Shown here: one piece after another, positions 1 through 13,860 of the stretch
How the letters are laid out: every line of letters starts with the position of its first letter
How positions within the stretch are numbered: position 1 is the first letter of the stretch
Assembly: GCA_021397835.1 (NCBI GenBank)
Contig: JAJFZO010000344.1
Coordinates: 8,556,001-8,620,000, forward strand
Direction: 5' to 3'
Length of the DNA stretch: 64,000 nucleotides
Source: Moringa oleifera
Taxonomy: Eukaryota; Streptophyta; Magnoliopsida; Brassicales; Moringaceae
Notes under the pieces: generated by a model
Told to the model about the DNA's origin: nothing
The model's database searches: none
The model's input: the letters and a program-made list of their open reading frames with translations, nothing else
Program-made: the position numbers and the translations under genes

Positions 1-3000
1 CCTGCAGCATGGCAGCATTGACACTAATCTCAGCATCCACAGCAACCAGAGTCACAACAAGAATTGTCCCTGTACCCTGTCCTTTGACCTTTCCTCCTGA
101 AGTATCTCTTTCCTCCACCTTTGCCCTAAACTCCTTCCCACTGTTTAGTGTGTGCACACTCAAATACTCAGCTGCTTCAGGACCAAAGTCCTCTTCCAAG
201 CTTGGAACCTTTATGTATGCAAGGCTGCATAACTGAGCAAGGCCAGGAGCTGAGGACACCGAAGATTCAAGGGGGCGTAGCTGGCTGTATTGGACAAACT
301 CTTGATTTCCATAATCGATGTAGAACACTTCAAACTTATCTTTTTGAGATTGAACAGCTCCTCGGGGTGCATTGACAATCTTCAAATGAGAAATAAACAA
401 ATTCATATGTGTCAACGAGCCGCCGTAAACGTGAAAGCAAACCAAATGCTTGTTCAGTTTGAGGATACAAAACATGCTGACATTCCATAATACGTCATCA
501 TGAATAAAGGGAATTGTAACAGTATTTACTGAATTGAATCAACTAATGGCTTGCCCAACATTCCCAACATAATTAGGATCAGTCCTCAAGTTGCATAAAG
601 ATTATAAGGTTCGAGTTCTCTCCCTATTAATCATGTTCAAACCTTCAAGAGATAAACTGTCCTTGGAACATCTCCATGCAAGAACAAACCAAACTTAATA
701 TTGGTTCTCTACCTCTTATAACAGCTTGCCATTTACCCAGTAGACCTAGTTGGACAATGACCACACCTAACACACATAATTCACGTTCTTATAAAATTTC
801 TCAAGACAGGTCCCTTCATCAACCAAAACATGCATAGTGTACTACACCTAACTGATAATTTTTTTTTTATCTGGAAAAATGGGTGTGTGTGTGTGTGTGT
901 GTGTATCAACTACATAGCACCACAGGGGTGCAGCCCTTAACAAGTATAGTTAGCTCTTCAGAGGTTCGGATTTCTATATAGTCTCCTAAATCCTCCTCAT
1001 TAACAAAGACAATACCCATTACCCACAATCTCAAGTTATGCAGCCAATAATTACAACTAGCTGATATTATCAATTGCAGCAATTCATAATAACACCTAGC
1101 TGATCTTACTATCAACCGAAGCAATTCAAGCCATAAATATAGAACAGCTACTTACAGTAAGCAATTCATAACAAACTTATACTGTCCAGATTTCACCTAC
1201 TCACAGACTCAAATTATTAATACCATATCATGCAAGTTCCAGTAGCAGCCTCATCAAAAAAAAAAAAAAAAGACCTCAGCTGTCAATTTATGTTAGATTT
1301 ATCCCTGATTTTAATTGCTGTTTTGCCACATTATAAGAATGTAAAATTCATAACAGATGAATATTGTAATAACAGGATGAATTTGGTTTTAAATGGTTTT
1401 CATGAAGCACCTCTTTCCAGATGCACCACATTCAGGTTCATGGTGAAATCTCCTACAACAGCATAGCTACAGACTAATAATGATTGTAAACCAACTGCAA
1501 CAATGACATAAAACTTCAAATGCAAGCAAGGTACTAGAAAAGATTTAAAAACAAGCTCACCATTGCTCTGTTCCAGGAGTTATCCACACTAAACTGAGCA
1601 AGGACAATGTCCCCCTTCTTAGGATTAAAAGCACCAAGCACAGGAGGTTCTTGCAGATTCAAAGCCTCAAGCTGTTGCTGAATTGAGGCTACTTTCTGGT
1701 CCCCAACTGACTGGACATAGAATTGACCACCACCCAAGACCTCTGTTACAACTACCTGAAAACAGAAGACAAGTCATTGTTTGTTGTTTTATTACATATG
1801 AATAGAGTAATGCACCACAAAATCACATCTTAAGCACCTTTAACACTTCTTTCTGCTTGGTTTCTACAGCAGGCCCATTGGAGACTTCCTCTCCTTCAAC
1901 ATAATTCTCCCAAATCTGCAAAAAGAAACTTCAGTTAGCATGTTCCACAGCAAGACAAAAATTTACAGTATGACAGATGTTCAGCTTCTTACTTTCAGCT
2001 TCTGCCTTTTGGCAGATTGCTCAGCCTTTTCAAGAAGATGTGCATCAGCAATCCTGTCGGTACCGAAAGAAGTCTGTAGTTTTGCAAGGCCAGCTTCAAG
2101 AAGTACTGCTGCCATATTGGTCCTTGACTCCCACAGAGATCCCAAGAAAGTTCCATTTCTATCAACAGTTTCAACTTCAATCTATATGAAAAACAGAGAT
2201 CTATCAAACAATCGAAAACAACAAAACAAGGTGGTTATCAGATGTACAGAGGAAGGGAATCACCTCAACATCTCTCTGCATAATCTTCCGTCTCATTAAA
2301 GCAATAGCTTCATCTGAATATGGCTCATCACGACCAGGACATCTAACACCAGAGAATGAAAACGCAATACTGCATGTTTCCTTGGGAATCAAAAGCTTAA
2401 AACGATGTCCACTGAGGACATATTCCACAACAGCAGGAATCCTTCTACTCCGCTGCAGGAATGGCAGGAAATCCCTACTTTTCTTGCCTGATGCCTGAAA
2501 ACAACAAAATTATAGAAATAATAAAACAAATAAGACACTCAAAATAGCAAGGAGTCATAATGGTTACATTTCTAACCATTGTCAGGTCAGTTATGTGCAT
2601 GACTGGGGGATCCCTGGCAGAATGGATTCCTTTCTTCCCAGCAATAGCACGTGATTCAGCAGCAAGAAGAGCATCATAAAAGTTTGATCTTTCCTCAAAA
2701 TCTCGGTGTCTAATCACAGTGCCAAAGCCACGAGCAACTACAAGCTCACCAACATTCGCCCCAGCCTGCTGGTTGCCGGCACTGGAAGCAGATGATGTGG
2801 CATCGTCACCATCACCCTTAGCAGGGGACAAGAGGAAGACTGATCCAAAATCAAATACTCTTGAATCACCAGTACCAGCTGCGGTGGTAGGCCCATCTGC
2901 CATGCTAACTTTCCTAGAATACTCCATTTGAACATTTACCTGAAGAGAAATATTGTCAAATTATAACATATGGCATCTATCATCACAAAAATAAGACTTA

Positions 3001-5850
3001 ATCATTAAGTATGCATACTTGTCGACCAATGAGCCGTGTTCTTAAAAACTCCCTTGCTTCCCGAGCATAAGGAGCTGGCTTTTCATCTCTACGTGGATTA
3101 CCCATTTTTGGACACCTAATGCTTGAAAGATTGACTCGTCGTTCTGCTAATGGACTGCCATATGGGACAGAATCATCAGCAACAATGATGCAGTCCCCAC
3201 TAACAACCTCCACTACCTGTTGAGAAAACAGAATTAGTTAGTTAACTATGACATGATATGATGAGGAAGCAAGGTAGAGAGATTTATTAAAAAACATAAA
3301 ACCAATTACCTTCCCAGTGAAATTCTGATCATGAATTGCCTTAGAATTTGAGGCAGGGGGTACATAGTTGGTCCAGATTCTCAACCGGGTTTTCTTGGCC
3401 TGAAGCTCAGCAGCCTTCAGTTTTCTTTTGGCATCTTCTTCCATCATATTTGCACTCCATTCAACAAATTTAGCCAGACCCTACACAGGGAAAGTGAGAG
3501 ACAGTGAAAACACAAGCACATTATATTCATTCAAGAACCAAAAGAATCATAGCGAAACTTTGACTTAGTTGGAGTAGAAAATCTACTAAGTGATATTAAT
3601 GGTAAAACAGATTTTCACTCATGAAGATGACTCTATTAGCAAAGAATAAGACAAGAAGGTTCCATAAAACATTTTGTATTAACAAAAATTTGAATTCCAA
3701 ATAAAATATTGTGAGTTCCTAAGAAGGAGATATAGGTGTATATATATATGCAACATGATAGCTTAGTAAATTTAAGCACATACGTTTTCCACAAGCTCCA
3801 ATGCCAAATCTTTTGGTGACTCTCCATCTGAATAATATACTGAACCAATCAAATTGCTGAATTTGTCAACACCCTCGAGGACGATCCGGACCTATAAAAT
3901 CCACAGTCCAGTTAGATCAAAAGAATATGGAATTTGCAACTAAATTTAGAGTTGCATTTTACTTACTTCTCTATTCAAAACACGAAGCTCTGTGAAGTAT
4001 TTGGCTTCCATGCCAAATGGATCAGGAGCAACTTCAACTGACACTGTTGATGCTGCCAGTCTCTGTGCGGATGTTAAAGGGGCTCTTGATTCTGCAGTAG
4101 TGTCTCCATTTTGTTCATCAGACGTTATTTCTGTTTCACTAACAGCTTCTGATACAGGTCTTCTGCCCATGGATGGGGCCTAATTCAAACAGAAGCACAA
4201 CAAATAAGCAAGAATCCATAAAGACAAGCATCAAAAACATTCAAAATCAACAAATTTCACATAGATGAAGGGTGATAACTCCAGAGAACTTTCACCTGGA
4301 TTCCTGCAACAAATACTTGGACAAATTGAAAGTCTGGAAGCAGATAGACCCGAATGGTACTGCCATCACGAACCTGCTCGACAATACCTTGCATGGGCCT
4401 GCCCTTATTTGCATTTAACAGACCCATAGCATCTAGATTACTGGGATCGCCAATGGCAGAAGGAGGAAGATTTCTAATGGATGCCTCAGCAGCACCAGGC
4501 ACCTGCAACCATGTACAAACAACATCCAGAATTGGGTTTAAATGTGATCCAAATAGCAAAAAAGGAGCAAGCAGTCCACCAAAGAAGAATTTATTGCCAC
4601 TAACTATATACTATGAAAACTTTGAGGAGAGAGAGAGGAATACTGAGATAGAGACAGAGACAGAGAGAACTCTCCATTTAAAGTAGGCCTTTCAAGGCCA
4701 ACTTTCAGTTTTTTTCACAAACGAAACCAAAATTTTAATCAATTCCACTTAATTATGACATAAATCATCATAGGCATGTCGGCTCCTCAAAAGACCTTAA
4801 TTACAGTTTAAGCCAATATGTGAAGCACTTGGATTTATAATAGTTGGAAGAGAAAGACAAGGAAAGATAACCTTGCTCCATCGACCAAGACCTTGCTGCT
4901 TAGCCTGCTCTTCAAGATGTAGCAAGTCTGCAAGGAAAGGACTAGCTTCCCCCTTCTGCTGACTCTGCTGACTCTGCTCCCTGACCTGAACAAACAAGGT
5001 TTAGTTAATACAGCGCATAAAGATGTTAAAAAATGAAATATTCTATATAAACATAAACGATACCTTTGCCCAGCCTTCAGCAACAACCAGCATTGCAATG
5101 TTTTTGTCACCAAGGAATACCGAACCAAATTCTCTGCCTATTGCTGGCACAGTATAGTCCACTTTGAAAGTGACCTCCTGTTTAAAAGAGTACATTGATA
5201 TTAGATGAATCACAAAATGTCATCAAGCAGACAGCCGAAACATTCATATTTAAGCACCTTTCCTATGCAGAGTTTCCTTAAAAATTCCCTGCTGTCCCAA
5301 GCAAACGGCTCATCATATCCTCCTCTACGAGCCTACGAGTAATTCATAGAAGCCAACTATCAGAAATCCATTCCAATCATTAATGCAAATAATGTAATCA
5401 CGTCAGGATCCACAAGCCAGCATGCTGCTCCATGGAAAGAGATCATCAAAAAGGGAGGGGTTGGCAGACTGATAGGAAGCTGAATACATAATCAATCAAG
5501 TGATGCCAAAAATTTAACCAAAAGAAAACAAAGAAAAAAAGAGAAAATATATAATCAATCATGGATCCTTCAGATACAAAATGCTGCAGACAGAAATAAC
5601 AGATTCCCATTATTGAACTACAGAGCACTAACGTATCTAATCTTGTGTATGTAACAGAATCTTCATCAGCATGGAAGTTAAGTGGGTGTACCAGTCTCGG
5701 AGCAACAAGAGATGACAAAGTGATGGTTTTCTCTAAAGGGGGACCAGACTTGTTGGTGACCAAGGACATTATCACCAGGCTGTCTCCGGATGGAACTGCT
5801 TTCACCTTCCCTCTGTAGGGTCCTTTGGCTCCAGTTGCTGATGATGCCAT
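1..5850 (-). CDS. TSN1: TUDOR-SN ribonuclease (staphylococcal-nuclease and Tudor domain protein), 3' end cut by the window
   Basis: Orthologues are cytoplasmic RNA-binding scaffolds of stress granules and P-bodies that stabilise or cleave RNA. Fifteen coding exons are visible, all with GT-AG borders: 5692-5850, 5258-5332, 5064-5177, 4872-4985, 4296-4502, 3967-4179, 3784-3891, 3310-3480, 3019-3216, 2577-2939, 2264-2494, 1993-2181, 1838-1915, 1561-1755 and 1-379. They encode about 931 residues; family members have about 990, so roughly 60 C-terminal residues lie outside. Repeated SN-like modules are recognisable by blocks such as EQVRDGSTIRVYLLP, EVVSGDCIIVADDS and VVEYVLSGHRFKL. The Tudor core (FEVFYIDYGNQEFV) is in the last visible exon. 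The start MASSATGAKGPYRGKV fits the family N-terminus and is the first ATG after a leader intron. I see no disrupted exon. Confidence 0.96.
883..904. repeat. (GT)n microsatellite
   Basis: About eleven uninterrupted GT dinucleotides lie in the intron between the two Tudor-proximal exons of the TUDOR-SN gene. Probably length-polymorphic; no function is implied. Confidence 0.9.
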
Positions 5851-5863
5851 CTCAACAGCAAAA

Positions 5864-6780
5864 TCTGCACCCAACAGGAAAACCAAGTAAACAGAAGTTT
5901 TTAAGACCAGGTGACCAATTAACAGCCAAGAGTGCTTAAATGCCCCAGCTCCATAGAATGTATACAGAATACTATCCAGACCATTGTGCAAATACACTAA
6001 AAATAACCCTAGGATACATAGAATGATCCAATGAACCAATTGCATTGTCTTGACTTTGGCTGCGAGGCATCAGAACTCGGCCACAGTTTTATAAAATGCC
6101 AGAAACGCGCTTGATAAAAAATCATCCAAATTTACAACATCTACCAGGGACACTAATCAGATCCATGACATTGGGACTATCAAAGACCGATAGACACCCA
6201 GAATTACCCACAAAACCACATTAATCATCACATGCATCAGCAGAACGGTGTAGATTGAACAGACACGGCTTTAAACACCTTGATCTATAATTTAATCAAG
6301 CCAATCAATAACGAAAGCAACGTTTCTCCACCCATATTGAATTAGAATTTCATCCAACAAGTAATGTAAAAGAGCGGACAAGGAAAACAGCCAATATCAA
6401 TTCATAGAGTATGCAACATCAGTCTAGGCACAATCACCATGTATTAGCATTCGATCAGATTCAAATCTAATGAAATCACCGCATGTATAACCAACCGCAA
6501 CTATATCAAACAGAGAGATCTGTCCAGAAACGAAATCTGAATATATAGAATGCTATTTTACCTGGACTACTCAGATAGGAGCCTTATTGGATCTAGAAAA
6601 CAACAAAAATGAAGATTAATTTATGCTCTCTTATCTCTCTTATATAAGATTTAAGATCAATAAGAGAAAAAAGAGAAAGACTTTTGTTTAAGGAGAGAGA
6701 GGGTCGGCGGATCTCAGAGGAGAGAGAGATCGGCGTGTATGCAGAGAAGGCAAATATAAACAAGGAGCAGAGAGCTAGAG
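5864..6780 (-). promoter_or_regulatory. TSN1: TUDOR-SN leader, leader intron and core promoter
   Basis: On the minus strand an AG|ATTTTG acceptor at 5865 precedes the start codon by 14 bases. A matching donor CCAG|GTAAAA sits at 6562/6561, giving a leader intron of 5865-6561. Upstream of the donor the minus strand is rich in CTCTCT tracts (about 6640-6740), a pyrimidine patch common in plant leaders. A TATA-like TTTATATTTG lies at 6751-6760, so transcription probably starts near 6720. The splice sites are seen directly; the start site is inferred. Confidence 0.55.
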
Positions 6781-8823
6781 AAGTGAAAACAACCAGGCTT
6801 TTTGGGTAAAATTACTATTGTACCATTGGAGATGCGTACAAGAATTTGTTAGCAAAAATCCATGCAGGGTCGCTCACGCTTTTGCAGTCTTTTGCTATAT
6901 TAATGTCCCATTGCCCTCATCGGTCCACCTAAATCCAAAACTACTGTGGCCAAACCGGTGCAGACAGTGACGACCGGCCAATTTATTAACGAGCCAGTTG
7001 GACACACTTACTGTCCAGTAAAAATTAATTTCATTTTTATCTGAAATTTTATGTGTAATCTCAATCAAAGTATTTTTTAAAAATATTTTTCCATAAATAT
7101 GTTAACTTTTAAAAAAATAACGATACTAAATAATTTAATAAAATTAATAATTAAAATTTTCAAATGTATTTTTTATATTAATATTTTATATCACAAAAAT
7201 ATTTTTTAAACTTTCTATCTTTATCTAAATGTTATAAACTTAATTTTTTCTCCATAAAATTTGATTTTAAATTGATTTTGTAAATTATTAAAGTCAATTA
7301 AATCATATCTACAATATAAATTTATGATAAATCTTGTGAAGAGATTTTTTTTCAAATATAAGAAAACTTCAAATCTCATATCATAAATGTAAAATTATTA
7401 AAAAAAAGGGAAAATTATGACAATAAGTTTTATTTATTTATAAGGTATTAGAAAACAGTGAAAAAAGTGAAATTTTATGCTATATTTTCATATTTTCAGC
7501 ATTAATAAATCTTTAAAATTCAAACATGAAATCTTATCCACATTAAGCAAATCATTGTTTGACCTGCTTTTTCACTGGTTGACATCCAAAAAAAGAGAAG
7601 AGGGGGGGGGGAAAGGCAAAGTCTTTTCTCAAGATTTGTACTTTTTATTTGGGGAATATCCTAATTTTTTTTGGTACTTCTTTAAGTAACGCGGAGATTA
7701 GTACTCCACCTACGGCCTGCAGCAGCACTCAGTAACAGTGGAGAGGACCTTGCAGTCAAATGACAGAAAGAGTACCCTCGGCGGACACTTGCCACCGTTA
7801 AGTCAGCTCTTCCGGCCAGTTTAAAGGATGAACAGTAAATTCCCTAGTTTCAGTATTTTCAAGTGGACTAACTATTTTAAAGTAATTTAGTTTCACAAGG
7901 TCATTATATGCGGTGCCAAAGATTTGAATTTTGAAGAGAACAACTTGATCGGTTGATGATATAATATGTTAAATAAAAAAATATTCATTTATGATAGGTT
8001 AACTATATTATATGGGACGTGAGATGGCAAATATTTAAAATTTTATTTCTAATATCTTAATTTTTTGTTTAATATCTGAATCTATTATTGGGTAATCATG
8101 ATACGAGTTAGAAATATGAAAAGACACTTTTATCTTACAAATGAATTATATTATACATAATATGATATTCTATTTGGATCAGAATTCCTATTTTTTTAAT
8201 GATATATGTTAAATTTTTAATAAATGATTAGTTTCATGAATTATCTAATAATAATAAATAACTAAACACATTCTATCAATTTTTTCATTCAATTATCACA
8301 TGTCAATATTTATTTAAAAAATTACATATATCATATCAATAAAAATTTTGTATCTTTTTTATTGAATAAATTGGTTTTTAAAATAAAATATTTCTATAAT
8401 ATCTAATCACTATAACATAGGTCAAAAAAAGTCCAAAAAGAAAACTTCTTCCTATTTTACATATCAAGTAAATATTTAATCCATAAAATTTAATCATAAT
8501 AGACAGACCAAAAAAATCTGAACTTTATTAAAAAAAATATGTCACCTCATAGGAATATTCCAATATATAATAATTTGAGAGATTTTATTTTATATAATTA
8601 TTTTGATGAATAAAAATTATATGTTTACCACCAAAATTATCAATAAGTAATTTTTATCTAATGGTCCATGCAATTCAATATAATACAAATTTGATCACAA
8701 ACTCTTCTTCACGGGACATCTTCTGTAGATACATCCAAATGATAAGAACGATAAAGTTAAGGTCATAATAAACAATATCTTATGACTGATCTTATCTATC
8801 ACTTTAAATTTCAACATGTTTAA
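6781..8823. other. AT-rich intergenic DNA, no gene seen
   Basis: From about 7020 onward the sequence is strongly AT-rich, with stops in every frame. A slightly more balanced patch at about 7680-7830 shows no convincing ORF. I see no RNA gene or complete transposon. Confidence 0.6.
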
Positions 8824-9226
8824 ATGCAATTATTTTTTTTAAAAAAATATTCTCCCTCCTTGAAGAAAAAAGAATCAGTGAAGTCAAACAGTCAGATCAC
8901 GTGTTGGTTGCTGCAAAAGCCACTTACTGCTCCCTTTGGTCTGATTCCAGTATCACAAGAAGGTTCAGTTTTTTATGATAACGAAGTCCCTTTTAAGGAA
9001 AGCAAGAAGCAGAGCAAACCACAATGGCCTTGGCACTCTACTGTGAGACAGACTAGAAAATGCAACTTTTTCTAATTTCCTTAACGTCCTCGCTTCCATG
9101 CCACTTTAGGAATCTGATCCTGAAGAACGAAGGAATAAAGTTTCTTCAGAGACCTTGAATAATCACAGATTCAGTAATGGCAAGAAGTTCTACTGCATGC
9201 CTGAAAGCTTCATGAATCCACTTTGA
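8824..9226 (+). CDS. Candidate short two-exon ORF or gene remnant, unknown product
   Basis: This patch is richer in GC than the DNA around it. An open frame runs to HST at 9042, followed by a GTGAGA donor. A 67-nt intron (9043-9109) with a pyrimidine stretch and CTAAT/CTTAAC branch-like motifs ends in CACTTTAG. The second exon (9110-9226) stays in phase and encodes 38 residues ending MNPL plus a stop. The body (from about 8911) contains APFGLIPVSQEG, NEVPFKES and ESDPEERRNK and is mostly polar. The ATG at 8824 is followed by T- and A-runs that look non-coding, so the true start may lie elsewhere or be lost. I do not recognise the product. It sits between the TUDOR-SN promoter and the amidase 3' end. 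It could be a small orphan gene or the 3' end of a decayed one. Confidence 0.35.
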
Positions 9227-9455
9227 TGTTGGAAGAAAAGTTATCCACCACTTCATCAAGATGTCAAACCATACTGATAAAGAAAATAAGTTCGATCTGT
9301 ACAATCCCTTGAAATTTTCCCATTTTTGGGGTAATGTATCTTTACTGTTCTATCTTTGACCTATTACTAGTGCTCATTGCCTAGAGGCCATTCATTGGGT
9401 TCTCCATCCAATGATTAAAATGGCACAATCAATAACCATAAAACAGCTACAAACA

Positions 9456-12400
9456 CTAGTGCTCAAGCTGTGAATACAGATGCAATCGTCTTGGAGGAAT
9501 GGTGACAGTTGGTGGACTTGGAATTGCGTCATTTGGCCCCAGATCTTCAATAGGTGGGCGCTGCTTATGGTGCTCCGTGACTGATTGGTAAGCCATTGCC
9601 AATGCTAGTGCCTGCACTCATAAGAAATGGAAACTACAGCAAGAGCAGTGGGGTCTCATCAAGAAGAAATAGGTTCTTCACTTCCATATAGTTAATGCAT
9701 CATCATATGGGATGTAACCATCACACAAAGATGGACAAGAAACTGATGATTAACCGTATAGATGATACATATGGAGGTAAGAAGGGGCTTACAATGTGAT
9801 CATGGTCAGGAGGAGCATAAATGCCAGTGTTGATGGTAGTCCTTCTCCGGCTGTGACCACAAGGTGGATTAGATATAGTTTTAAATCCAGTTGGTATGAC
9901 AATTACAGGCAAACCCACAAGATTTCCCATGCAAACTTTCTCCCAATCAGTTGCACTGCCTACGAATGCATCAACGCTGAAGCTTTCTTTCACTTCCCGG
10001 ATCAATTTCCCCCGAGCTCTTTGTGCCTGTTATGTTCATTACATGAGCTATGCCCTGTTAAGAAATCTAATATATAAAGCATCCGAAGATCCATTAGTGG
10101 TGATACAGACAGAAGCAATGTAGCAGTTCACTTATATATATACTTTATAATAATGGATGCTATTGTGTCGTGCTGCCTATCCAGTGTTTGATTGTCATGT
10201 TATTCAGATAGACGGTCTTCCTGCATAGAGAAAGAAGGTGATGCAAGGTTGATGGGTGATACGAAATTAGTTACTTCCATAGAAAACGATGCAACTTAGA
10301 GATTATAACACAGAAAGAGACCCCTGCAACCTACCCGATTGAAAGTTACATGCTACAGATCAGAGGGTGATTAGATGGCAGACAACAAACCTGCAAGTAA
10401 TCTACCGCTGGGATAACACGTGTACGATGTAATTCAACAGGCCACTGATCTCGAGCTTCATAATTATCATCGTCGCCGGAGCGTTGCCATTCATCAAAAT
10501 GGGCCAACATATCGACATCCATGGTGATACTTGCAATACCTTGAACAGAGTCTACCGAGTAACTCAGTTTGAAAGGAACCATATTAACACCCTTCGATGC
10601 AAGGACATTAACAACCTGAAAATAAGTTCATGGTTAAGATTCAAGCATCTGAACTTTTCGTCCCAGTAAAAGCATTAGACAAACCATTGCCAATAACCTG
10701 GCAAGGTCAGGCCTATGGTTAGTTTTCTTTTTGTGATAAATAAAATGGTGACTTACCTCCATCTCAGCATCATCAAGATATCCAACGGTAAGATTTGTAA
10801 TGTCAACTGAGAAAGGATCCTCAAAGAGAATGTTTCTTGACGAGAGATCATCTGGATCCTTTCCTCGAACAGCATCCAAAATAATTGTGCAATCCACAGT
10901 GCTCTTACAGAAGGGGCCAAGTTTGTCCTGTTATACACATGGATTCAGATTTTAAAATACTTCACCTTTTAGTAATAAATGCAGGATGAAGGCACTTTTG
11001 ATATTACCAAGCTTTCAGATATGCTCATTACACCTGTCCTACCAACTGCACCAAAAGTTGGACGAAGTGCTGTGACGCCACAAATAGCTGCAGGGGAGGT
11101 CATTGAGCCAACTGTCTCCGAGCCAATTGCAAATGGAACCATACCTATCATGAGGAATACAGTAAGAATGTAACTGTTCATCATCGGTTTTTTTTTTTAA
11201 TAAATTCAGTCGCTGGCAACACGTTCATGTCATTGTCATGATGGTCTAATCTGCAACTGCTTCACCTATTCTTGTCCTTCAGATTCATCTTACGAGTAGA
11301 TTCTAAATATCTCTGTTGGGATTTGTCAAAACAAGTATCAGATAGAAGAGAAGTATTAAGTTAAGCAGCACAAGAAATGACGAATACCAGCAGAAACACA
11401 GGCAGCAGGTCCGGCGGATGAGCCTGTGGTGAATTCCTCAATGTTCCATGGATTTCTTGTCCTACCCCCAAACCAGATATCATCGTATCCTAATGAGCCA
11501 GAAACAAGCTTTGCAACAAGAACTGCTCCGGCAGACTTCAATCTTATTAGGAGAAGTCATAAAACGAATTAGCTAAATATGACCAGATGAGTTTTTTAGA
11601 TGGAACTAAGAGTCTAAGCAGAAATGTCGAATACCTCTTGTAGACCCATGCTTCAATGTCAAGAACTTGATCCTTGTAAGTTCTTGAACCCCAAGTTGTC
11701 TTGTAATGGGGTACTGAAATTATATCCTTCAACCCATATGGAATTCCATGGAGAGGTCCTATCACACATAACCCAATGTTTGACCCAAGAAGTAGCTTCA
11801 AAACAACAATCTAATGAAGCAATTATTACATCGGCAAATTGTACGTGGCAAATTCTGAAGCTTCTGTAGATTCTAGATACACTCCACAATTAACATCTCA
11901 TTTTAACAGTAATGAATACATTGGTCATTATTGTCAAGTTATATTATAAGAAGATAAGAGAAATACCCAAATATGTTCCTTGTGCAAGCAATTCATCAGC
12001 TTCGTTTGCTTGCTTGTAAGCCAACTCGTCAGTGTAAGTGATCACAGCTTCAAGAAAAGGATTGTACCTGGTGTTTTTTAGCAAAGCATGTATTGCTGTA
12101 AAAAGAACTTGTATATCAGACAGACATAATCACTGCTGTGATTTCCTCTGTCTTACCTCTTTAACCTCCCAAGATAAATTCGTGTAAGCTCCTCGGATGT
12201 AATTTTTTTTGTCCTAATAAGTTCACCTAGTTCAAAAACCTGATTAAGATGTACCAAAGTATACATGTTATGAGAAAGGAATTGATAAACGACAGACCAT
12301 AACTCAAATTATTATGGCAGCTTACAGTCATGAAGGCAATATCTTCTTCATTTTTAGGCCTCTGTAAACCAGCAATACAAGGATAGGTAAATCTTTTATT

Positions 12401-13453
12401 TCCTCCTTGGGCAAATTCCCTGCTCCATGCAGGATTAAAAACCAAAGGAGATGGATTTTCTAACCCTCCGTCGGCAGAAGCAACTAATTTTCGGTTGGCT
12501 CTAAATGTCGGAACATTCAACTCTCTTGCACTCTTGGCAATCTCCAGAATCTAAAGAAAAGGCACTTATCAATACTTACAACACTGGCCTACAAGATTCT
12601 GTAAACTAACTCTTCAGTATGATGACTACATAAAATTTATCACAGTCACCTTGCTATCACTGAAGAAGTCAGAATCCATTAATTTAAATGCCCTTCTAAG
12701 TTGCGAAGCTCCCATGATCTCTTCCGAGCAGTTGGTATTATTAACAGTTTCCTGATCAAAGACCATGAGAAAAGGTCAGACAACTGCCTGAATATAAACT
12801 TATCACCTGTGTCCTATACTAAATTTTTCTCACATGTTGCATTGGCATAAATTTTACTAAGAATGAACCCCAACCGCCCGACACAAAGTTTCCAAATGAT
12901 AAACAAATATGCTTTATGTCTTTACCACACTCATCACGAGTCTCCATCCAAACATAAAATCATCAACAAAAAAAAGTGATAAATAAGCTTTGTGGAATAG
13001 TCAGCCAAACATTTTAATGCTGTAATTTTCAAGATTAACTGACAGTAACACAGAAACTTGAATACAACAAAATCATGACCAAAACATTCCACAATCCACA
13101 TAAGCCCATGGTTGGGTATTGTTGTCACCAGTACCCTATCACTCAAAGCAGCCATGAGAATCAGAATATTATATTCATGAAACATGTATCTATTCCTGCC
13201 GAGTGACCAAATAAAGAAAGTAGAACTCTCAAATTAGACCACAACATTCTCATTAGTCGCTTTTTCTCTCGGTCCGATCAATTTTTGTATAACTAACATG
13301 CGTGAAGATATAAGCACCGATAGAGAAAAGAGAAATGAGAAGTACCAAGTTGTTGCAATTCTCTGCTAGAAGAAGTCCATCCTCCATTGTTGGAACAGCA
13401 TTGGCGATAGAGAATGGATAAAAATACAAAAGACGAACAAGATACGTGTTCAT
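9456..13453 (-). CDS. Amidase-signature family protein (GatA-like fold)
   Basis: Twelve exons: 13346-13453, 12650-12751, 12326-12550, 12157-12239, 11967-12067, 11635-11758, 11542-11388, 11144-11008, 10927-10757, 10615-10391, 10026-9793 and 9611-9456. They total 1821 nt, 606 residues plus stop. The family hydrolyses amide bonds with a Ser-cisSer-Lys triad. The catalytic Lys is in GIPYGLKDII (K217), the cis-Ser in FTTGSSAGPAA (S289/S290) and the predicted nucleophile in IGSETVGSMTSPAA (S313). The last motif departs from the usual DTGGSIR, with E for D, V for G and T for R. From memory the Arabidopsis protein AT5G07360 is similar here, so this is probably a subfamily trait. The first exon (start at 13453) is short and hydrophobic, perhaps a signal or anchor. 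Substrate is unknown. The gene shares an upstream region with IPK2. Confidence 0.9.
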
Positions 13454-13860
13454 ATGAAAGGAAACCGCAGGATACGTGTCTAGCAAAAAAGTTGTCACGT
13501 TGCTGCAGGAGCGCTTCCCTGTATAACTGTCATTGGAGTTAGAAAAATAAGAAAGCTATGGCAATGGAGGCGCTTAAAGTGGCAAAACAAGGGGGGAAAA
13601 AAAAAACAAACGAACAAACAAGAAGGGAAAATGTGTGCCCAGACGGCTCGTAAATAAATTGGGCCGGTTACCTTTGTCCACACCGGTTTGACCCGGGCAG
13701 TTTTGGAAATTAGATTAACGGATAAAGAGCAATGTCGCAATGGCGCATTAATGTGGTAAAGACTGCAAAAGCATGAGCAGCTCTGCATGGAATTTTTGGT
13801 CACAAACTCTTGCAAGCAGCTTCCATGGTACTATAGCCTATATTCAATTCTCTAGCTCTC
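13454..13860. promoter_or_regulatory. Shared head-to-head promoter of the amidase and IPK2 genes
   Basis: About 400 bases separate the amidase start codon (minus strand) from the probable IPK2 transcription start (plus strand). The region is not AT-rich like other spacers. It has a site-II-type TGGGCC at 13660-13665 and a GC-rich stretch around 13660-13700. TATA-like sequence before the IPK2 leader (about 13832-13845) is weak. Co-regulation of the two genes is an inference. Confidence 0.5.
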
